Positions 33,846 through 64,000 of a stretch of 64,000 bases of DNA are shown here, one piece after another. This DNA is from Gorsachius magnificus (lineage: Eukaryota > Chordata > Aves > Pelecaniformes > Ardeidae). Numbering within the stretch: position 1 is the first letter of the stretch; every line of letters begins with the position of its first letter. Location of the stretch: NCBI GenBank assembly GCA_034008185.1, contig CM067082.1, forward strand, positions 52,535,586-52,599,585, given 5' to 3'. The notes under the pieces were generated by a model, which was not told where the DNA came from, did not search any database, and saw only the letters and a program-made list of their open reading frames with translations. Made by a program: the position numbers and the translations under genes.

Positions 33846-36349
33846 AACAGCTGTAACTAGACCAAAAGCAGCACCTCTGTGCTATCACTCCCACCTAGGT
33901 GGTAGCCACAAACTTTCTTATACTGCCATTATAGAGAAATAATGGTTGTTCATAATTTAATGTGAAATTTTGCTATGACTGACTTCAGGAATTCCTACTG
34001 TTGGTACATGCAATTAAGAGTGGAGTTGGACACATGGATAGGGCCCCACTCTGCTTACGCAAAGTCACTGTGTCAACTTCAGTGTAGCGGAAATTAATTT
34101 TAATGAGTCAAGGAAAGCACTACACTGAGAAAGGACACATAGAGAAAGAAGGGAGACAGGGTTCTGCTATTGAAAACACAGACACCGAAAGAATTGAAAT
34201 GGAGGACTTGAGGATCAAGGGACAGAAGCACTGAAGACATGAAATGCAAAAACTGTAACAGATGTGAAGCAGAGAATGACAAGAGTTGCAGACATGAAGG
34301 TAAGGAAGGTCCCTTGATAATGCAGCAAGTGTAAGAAAGAAGCTGTGCCCACCTGAATGACACTGACCATGGACTCCTATTTGTGAAATATGACTTTGGT
34401 ACAAGGGTTGGAAATTTTTGTCTAGGGAGTAACTGCCTGGTCCATTCAGCCTCTTGGCAGAAAGATAATGTGTTACTTCAACCTTCCGTCTCCAGGTAAC
34501 TTGCATACTCAGGGAAGCCTTGAGAAGCTGGACACTCCTTCCACCGAGGAGACCCATAGTGTTCAAAGCATTTTTAACTATAAGCTGTGTTACTATAGAG
34601 TGGAAAATATTAATCAGCTCTAGCCATCTAGGGAGACTGTGGTTATCATTAAGAGTATGTGGGACGCTCATACAAGAATTCTTTTCCCTTGCTTGCTGGA
34701 CAAGCTCTCTCATACAGTTTATCTGCTCCAACTGCATGCTTCTGAGAAAGAGCTAGACTAAATGAATACTTTCAGCTAGAGCTGAAGGTAAACACTCCAC
34801 TGGAACTTTGCCCTAATCAATAGTAGCAATGTTCATGTCACATGAGAGTCAGAGGATAGAATATGGTGCTTACTGAAGTCAGCAAATAAGCTAATTATAC
34901 TTAGCCTGCCTGAAGAAGGGGACAAGTGAGGTCTGGTCCACCCACATATTAATGCAATCATCATTATCCTTATCCCTTGTTTGCTTTGTGCTTATATTTA
35001 AAAAAAAAAAAAAAGTCACAAATGGAGGGTGCTACTGACCCCTTGTGGAAGAAACACTCATACATTTTAGGATGGACAAGCATCACTGGGGAAAACAGCT
35101 CAGGTGTAAGTTTGTCTACTTAACTCCCTCAGATTTATTTTTAAGGAAAATTCAGCGAAATGGTGTTATAGTGTTGCAAAGTGTTGGTATAGTCTCACAA
35201 GTGTATTTTCCTGATTTTAGGCAATTTTGCAGAATCTAAGTTATGTATCAACTTCTTCAGGGCAGTCAAGTAAGCCCCAACAAATCCTAACTGCAAGAAA
35301 TGGATTTTGCACTACATTTCCTATAACTAAAAGTCTTGCATTGTTACAGAAGAAAACTTTACATTATCAGCTCTCAGAGTTCTTGGTTTCTAATGTAACT
35401 ATTTCAACCCACTTTAGCACCACACTCTTAAAGACTGCTTTTTTAAAAAAATACTTTCTATCTCCTGGAGAGCCTGGACATACTACTGTCATTGCTGCAA
35501 AGGGAACAAAGTATTTAAATCCCTAAAGTAATTTTCAGCCAGAACCTTTTCATAAGCATCAAGAACAGTTGTTAGGTTTTATTCTTTGAAGTAGCAGCTT
35601 TCCAATGCATGCTACTTTGTTGACTTGAACAGGGCTGCACAATGCACAAGATCTGCAATGATACCGTTTATGACTGAAATTACCTTTCCTTATTGTGGAA
35701 AACCAGGTCTGAAAAGGAAGGCTATCACTTTTTATTCAAATACTGCTGCTGATTTTTCTTCCCTAAATAAAACAGAATACACCCATGAAGAACCACCCTC
35801 CGCATTTAACTAAATGCCAAATCCAAAGGAAATCTCCATGGAGTTTCATCATCCCTGCTGCAAACAGATGGCTGCGTATTGGATAAGCTGGAATTAGTCA
35901 GAACAAAGTGCATTATACAGAGATTAATTATATTATACAGTATTTATATTAAAAAGGATTATATCAATTATATTGCACAGTATGAAGCAGCCCTCTCAAA
36001 ATCTAAAAACACCAGTATCAAACACAAGCAAAGGCAGCAGCTTCCACTGTGACCAACATTAAGGGCTGAAACCCTAGAGACCACAGAGACCAAGCCTTAA
36101 ACCTATGCCAGCGCTGTTCCCATCACTTTCAGTGAACAGGTATGGAGATGTAAACAGCTTGTAAGTCCCAAAGCAAAGAACATGTGGCTATTTCAAATAT
36201 ATTTTGAAAATTTGCATCAATTGTTTTCAAATAAAAAGTTAAAACAAAAGATATCTGAAAATATTACGGTTTTGCATAGACCTGTCATATAAACCAAAGT
36301 TGAAGAAATCTTGAAAAATGAAAAGAAACCGAGAGAGACAGCAACAAAT
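33846..36349. other. Intergenic DNA just 3' of MIB1, with one notable minus-strand frame
   Basis: It includes a 205-codon minus-strand open frame (34120-34737) and a short A-run (35000-35014). Paired motifs similar to AATTATATT...ACAGTAT occur at 35925-35990. No gene is certain. Confidence 0.5.
34120..34741 (-). other. Long open frame with possible splice acceptor, unassigned
   Basis: The frame is open for 205 codons from an ATG at 34737, unusually long for this AT-rich stretch. A reasonable acceptor (CTAGCTCTTTCTCAG) ends at 34742. The first ~85 residues look protein-like (LEQINCMRELVQQAREK; RWLELINIFHSIVTQLIV); the rest is Ser/Leu/Cys-rich and resembles non-coding translation. No family recognised. 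Confidence 0.2.
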
Positions 36350-39300
36350 TTTTTATTCCGTCAATTCATTTGTCAAGCGGAACACTATGATAAATTAAAA
36401 CACTAAGCCATTAAAGTCTGGTTGCTTTTGTTGCCTTTCATTACATATGTATTTTTGTTGAATGCATCCATTAAATTGAATCCTAAGAGTATAAACCACG
36501 ATGCTGCAATTGTTGCCTCAGAACATGGGAGTTACTGTATCTGGCAGGAGATTCTTAAATGATCACAGATCTGCGGTTGTAGCCAGATCTGTGAAGGCCA
36601 TTCAATTATATGTAAACCCAGAGTCTAACATAAACTTAACAGAAGCTCTAATCAGCATTATGAACTGTGTATTTACAGAAAAATTTGCACATGTGCCGTA
36701 GATAAAATTTTGAAATCAACCTTTTCATTGTTACAACATAATCCGCCCTTCATAGTTCTACTGTGCTGCTTAAACCGTATTTGAGTATCTGGGAGATTCA
36801 AAAAGGCACATAGGATTTCTGATGTTGCCACAAACTCACATTATAAAGAACCAGAATTTTTTGAAGTCTGGATTGCAAACTTTCTCGATAAAGTCTGGTG
36901 CGCTTTTAAACATTGTGTGTCAGCAACTAACAGAGTTACCAAACATTTGTTCAGGTGTACAGTCTTCTAATTCCATTGTGCCATCTAACATCATTACAAT
37001 CAGAAGGAGGAAGCCAAACGAGCCACCAATCCCTTCCCAATAATGTGTGCACAGAAATCAGTATTAATTCAGTCCAATTACACTTTTAAATCAAAGCTTT
37101 TGAAAAAGTCAGTATACAGCATTATATAATAAGTTTTACTAATCATACAGTACATTAGCATTTCCTTTGAAAAGCTTAGACCTTGCTAAGCAGTTTTAAT
37201 GAAAGCGATTATATAATGCTACCTGCATACAGAAATCCACTACATTCACACAGACAACCTTAAATCTCCCCAACAAACAGTCATGTCAAAATCTACAATT
37301 TTACTGAAGATACAAAGTTGGTTTTAACAAAAGCAAAAACGTTCCTGCGGTTTGGTAAAATCTGTTTTCTAGTAAGAATATTTTGCATTCATAAAGACAC
37401 TTAAGCTTGGGACAAAGAAAGCATTTCCTAGAAGCTCAAAATGAGAGTTAATTTTTTGTAACTACGAAATGCCATGCAAACATACAGATTTGTTGCTGGT
37501 TATTTCTCTCTCATAAAAGACTTACTGGGCCAGAGTAAAACAAGTATTTTTAGATGTTTGTTTATACAATGACCTCTCCCCTCACGCTGAAATTGTCATA
37601 TACAGAACATTTTATCAGCTGCCTTTGCCACAAATGCTGCTTCTGTAAGTTTGAATGCTATGCCCTTCAGACCCCTATGACTGGTGCAATAATCAAACTA
37701 TCTTTCAGAAAGCTTAACAATACCTACATTTGCCAATTTTCCTTTACAGAAAGTATATACAAGTTTATAAATCCATGGCAGGGGTATTACAATCATATTA
37801 ACATCAACTCATTAACTGGATTCGAAAGATACTTGCATTCTGTAAGGACTCTATGGCTGCTGCCCATTCAATAGTTCTATCAAGGTACTGTACAGTCATT
37901 AAATCTTTAATATTCTCCAAGATGTGCTGAAGAACACTGTGAACGTGTTTAAGTCGTTAAAAAGCCCTGAGTCAGAACTTTGTATTTACCACAGGCTTAG
38001 CTATAAAAATGGCACATAATAAAACCTCTGCAGATAACAGTTTTGCTTTGTCAACACAAGTTATTAAATGCATAAAAAGACAACAGTACGAATTGCAGCA
38101 ACATATGCAAGAATGATACTCAATGTACGCTGTGGCAAATCACACACTTCTATTGTACGTAATTTACACAGTCAGTAAAAAACCTTCACAACATATTCAG
38201 ACATCAAAACTGATGAAGCAAGACAGAACTGATGTGTTCCCATCCCTTCCCAAAGACAAAGAACAACTAGAGAATTCAGTACTTTGACAGAAAGGAGGTA
38301 GCACTGCTAAAAGTTAGGCTGTAGTGTTGTTGGGTTTTTTTAAGTGAAAACTTGACCCAGGCAGCACAAAGAATGGGATAGGCTCTTCAGTTCACCAGCT
38401 GCTACTGGAAGAGTAAAATTAGGTTTCTAACATTTAATTTTGTAGAGGAAGCTTAGACCACTAGCTCAAGGCAGCTTCTTCAAACAATTTAATGTTTATG
38501 CAAACTGCAATTAATACTGCTAAAAATAATTAGGCATACATAAAACTTCGTCTCTAGAAAATATCTACACAATAAGTACTTAGATTATTTTTAAAAGACC
38601 ACTTCACGTCTTTAAAAGAAGCTAGAATACCGATTGTAAGACTATGCTAACAAGGCACAAGTACTTGTGCAAATCTGCTATACTCTCACCCAGTCCAAGT
38701 TAAGAACACCACCTCCTAATCAATCTTTCACATTTACAAAGTAGCTTGTTTATTCTCTTGTCAGTGTAATTTTCAATATCCGCTTCAGCAAAAAGGGATT
38801 CCTCCAAACCCCAACATAGAAGTACACAGTATTTCAACAAATGGAGAGTAGGTAATAATAGGCCAAGTTTTCAAGAAGTGCCATATGAGCTTGGGTATAG
38901 TAAGTGATAGCAGGTTTGGGGAAAAAAAAGTCAAGCATAGTTACACAGAAGTTAACGAGCTACCGTTATTTAGCATATTCGGTTAGCCTCTTGGGTTGTC
39001 TTTACACTTTAAATCACTGTGTACTGATGTGACCCTTTATATGTTTTACTAAATGAAAAAACCAAAAAGTATTTTAGTTAAACATCTGAGCATACCTCAC
39101 ACCTGCACAACATATATTATTAGGTGCCTTCTTGATATTTCATTCAACTGGATATCTAAACTGCTATTAAATACTGGGGGATAATCATAATAAACAAAGC
39201 TTGCAACTCTTAACATTTTATGATTTTACAGTATATTAGAGATAAATACCTTACTGATTTTTCCTCTCATTTTCACTTTTCATTCAGCTGTTTTTCATGG

Positions 39301-42169
39301 CACCATAATAGCATCAAGTTGACATACTTTAATTGCAGCTGGCACACAACATTGCCGAACGAGTCCAATCAGAAACTTATACGCAGTCACATGTATCTGG
39401 TATGACTACAGTATGGAAGACTAGAGCAGCTCCTATAGCAATACCTTCAGTCATTGTCCCTATTTCCATAGGACTGTGATGTATTAAGAGTGTTACAAAG
39501 TAACTTACAGGTTCCCTGTTGAAAAGTACAAGCCTAGCAGAGCACACACTTATCTATGCTGCAATATGTGTCTCCTGCAGACAAGGAATATTTAACATTC
39601 AACTCCAGTTTCCCACCCAGGATACTTTAGATCAGTTCTTACTTGGCTGAATTATTCAATTGATGCTAAGCTGGAATACTTTCAAGTAATTCTGGCTCGT
39701 TCCAGTGAAAAAGAATTAGGAGAATGCCAACTGCTACACTGAGGTTTCAGTTTTGACCTGCATTATCAAGAAGAAATCCACCCTGCCTTTGTGCTGACAA
39801 GTTTATTATAGAGGTCCCTGTGAAGAATAAATAGGATAATATTCAAAGTATGTCTACTAGAGCCGATGAAACCAAGGTACAGATCTGATGCATTACAGGC
39901 TAAAACTCAGAATGAATTGTTAAATGGCACATCCTATTACGAAATTATTTTTAGAGGAAGACTGACAGGAAACTGAAGCTTACTATAGAAAGTTCAGCTG
40001 TCTAACATGGTACAAAAAAAAAAAAATCAGACCTAGTGACATGCATATTGGCCAAATGAAAATTGCAGTGAACACTCATGTGTACTCAGACCTCAAGTGG
40101 AGACAGTGAAATGCCGAATTGAAAAACACTTTCTATCAAAAACTTTCCAAGGTTCCTTGAAATTTTGGTATTTTAGAATAGGGACCCAAGAAGCAAGAAA
40201 AGGGAGGGCTATTTCATTTGGCCAAGAAGACAGATACACAGATTATCCAAGAACAGATGACTATTAGTATACAAAATAAAACAGGCTGCTATATTGACTC
40301 TAGATTGAGATTGTGTCCAATGAAAAATTACTGGAAAGAATGATGAACATTTGCAATTCTGGATCAGGATTAAAGATGGCTGTAGAAAGGCTGTGTATTG
40401 CATCACCTTGCTATGTTACAAGCCACTCTACATACATTTTTCTGATATATCATTGTAGTTGTTTCCTGCAAAACTCTATCCAGTGCTTAAACCTTACTGG
40501 TTAAAAGTTCACCTATCTTTACAGTTTACTAGTAATGTTCTTCCAAGACTTTTGCCAATGTTTGCACAATTCTGGCGTATCAACACAAGCTTCAAAAGCC
40601 TGAGATTGATTTATCTGAAGAGATCACGGTTTTACGCCTTTATCCTTACTTGGATCTTCCCCTGAACTATACCTTTTTCCAGATTTTTGACATACGCAAT
40701 GAGAATCAAATGAGAAATTCATCTTAGTTGCAAGTAAGGCACCTAAGTGACTCCAGCATGGATTTCTTTATTGTTCTGCAAGAGCACATCCAGATGAAGT
40801 CTGCACAATGGCAAAGGGCTACATAAACTAAGCACTCAGAAAACTGCCAAATCACTTAAGAGTAAGCACGCATTCCTTTCAGCTACAAGAGAGCCTTAAA
40901 TCAGCATACTTTCTTCCATCCAAGATGATGGAAGGATGTACTTGTTATCAAAATATTAATAGTTTGCAGTTCCTGACAGTAGCATTTTTAGGGTCAGGAA
41001 CACATCTGTCACACCAGCGACAGCTAACTCCTTCAGCCAACTTCAACTCACCTAGGCATGGCTCACAAAATTCACTGCTCTGTCAACAATATCTTGATTT
41101 GCAGTATTACCCAGTAATGTTCACAGATAAGTTCTGGTGTTAACACCCAACTTAGATGAATAAGCAATGTTACATCTGCTCTTTTGCTGTTGACACTGTT
41201 TGCCTGGAGACAATAAAACTCATTTAAGAGAGGAAATCTTGCAAAACCTCTATTTTTTCCTAATTCATATACCCAGAATTTTTAAATGCCCCTCCCCCCT
41301 CATATATATACACATATGTATGTTCCTCTACAACTGATCAAATTCACTCATCTGAAGTGGATAACTGACCCATTGCTTGAATGCTTTCCCTTCCAGTCAA
41401 GTTAAAAGCAATTTCATACAAAATTATGTGGCCAGCAGAATTAAGAAGTTCACTATTTAAGTTAGCTTGAACCTGTTAGACTAAAGTGCAGTTTTAGGAA
41501 CATAATACATCTAAGCAAGATTTTTCTTTTTACTGTTTCCTTCCCAACCCATCCTCGGAAACAAAGCTGATGAAGTTAGAAATGATGAAGTTAGAATCAC
41601 CTTAACATTGTATTTTGAGGCCTGATCTTATGGGAATAGTATATTTATTACTACTGTGTACACACTTTGTATTGATTTTGCATTATTATATATTTCAAGA
41701 CAGAAATTATTGTGAATTGTAACTGCCACGGGAAATGACATTCTTCAGAAAAGCATAAAAAAAAATCCTAAATATTTATATTTTATATTAACTAACAATA
41801 TAAAAAAACCCCTTACATCACTTGACACCTGATACATACATTAAAAAACATGAACAAAACCAAAGTAAGATTGTCCCTTTAAATTTTAAGGGGAAGAAGA
41901 CAACAAAGAAAATGAAAAAAAGACTGCTTTAAATTAGCTTCAGGCTTAGATGGTGTTTAAGAGTAAAGCTAAAAACTGACTGTTCAAATACTGTTCTCTC
42001 ATTTAGTGTGTTCACAGTCTTTAAACAATTACCATGTAATGAACCTGTGCTACAGAATTAGAAATGTTTTCATTAGAACCCTTTACTGCCTTTCAAACTT
42101 ATGGAGATTTAAGTCATCAAAATCTCCTTGCTATTTCATAAGCTAATAAAAAGACACTGGTTCTGCTAC
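36350..42169 (-). other. MIB1: Probable MIB1 3' untranslated region
   Basis: This ~5.8-kb stretch follows the stop. It is evenly AT-rich, free of CR1 or other recognised repeats, and has no open frame worth a gene, as expected for the long 3' UTR known in mammalian MIB1 transcripts. AATAAA signals on the minus strand occur at 41644-41649, 39802-39807, 38749-38754 and 36352-36357. A Pumilio-type TGTATATA lies at 41305-41312. The distal end is inferred and could fall at any of these signals or a little further left. Confidence 0.45.
36352..36357 (-). promoter_or_regulatory. MIB1: Candidate distal MIB1 poly(A) signal AATAAA
   Basis: A canonical hexamer on the minus strand, preceded in the transcript by an AT-rich repeat-free stretch. 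I chose it only because it is the last canonical hexamer before the more mixed, repeat-containing DNA. Others lie at 38749, 39802 and 41644. Confidence 0.3.

Positions 42170-64000
<21,831 letters not shown>

Overview
This is vertebrate nuclear DNA, almost certainly from a bird. The evidence is one split gene with GT-AG introns, no dense coding, and several 5'-truncated CR1 LINE copies. Their 3' ends carry the bird-type ATTCTATGATTCTAT tail and a readable C-terminal ORF2 frame. I see no bacterial, phage or CRISPR features.

The only gene I can name with confidence is MIB1, the Notch-ligand E3 ubiquitin ligase mind bomb 1, on the minus strand from 62623 down to the stop codon at 42170-42172. Nine exons are present, all with GT-AG borders and matching phases. 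They encode 396 complete codons ending in the family's usual C-terminus. Counting back from a 1006-residue protein puts the three RING fingers at residues 819, 866 and 963, the positions known for human MIB1. The window therefore holds residues ~611-1006: the last ankyrin repeats, three RINGs and the coiled-coil linker. The N-terminal MIB/HERC2, ZZ and early ankyrin exons lie beyond 64000. Below the stop, a repeat-poor AT-rich stretch down to ~36.3 kb is probably the long 3' UTR.

Positions 1 to ~36 kb lie 3' of MIB1. In mammals this is the side facing GATA6, so it is probably MIB1-GATA6 intergenic DNA. The first ~13 kb is GC-richer and the rest AT-richer. It holds CR1 fragments (5.2, 31.2 and 33.2-33.8 kb), an old LINE relic (19.9-20.5 kb), an endogenous-retrovirus LTR scrap (31.4 kb), two diverged copies of an unnamed repeat (19.4 and 21.2 kb), CpG-rich patches (3.4-3.9 and 27.9-28.1 kb), and stretches that look like conserved regulatory DNA. 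No protein gene there can be defended, although some exon-like segments are flagged.

The clearest oddity is a ~145-bp, roughly 93% identical duplication in MIB1. The last 40 bp of one exon, its splice donor and ~108 bp of intron recur 1.1 kb downstream in the next intron, giving a decoy donor whose codon changes are all silent. Other leads are an orphan CpG island, a strong G-quadruplex motif beside a CR1 end, a terminal-exon-like segment with a poly(A) signal at 24.05-24.18 kb, and the visible edge of the intron that in mammals hosts the antisense miR-1-2/miR-133a-1 cluster.
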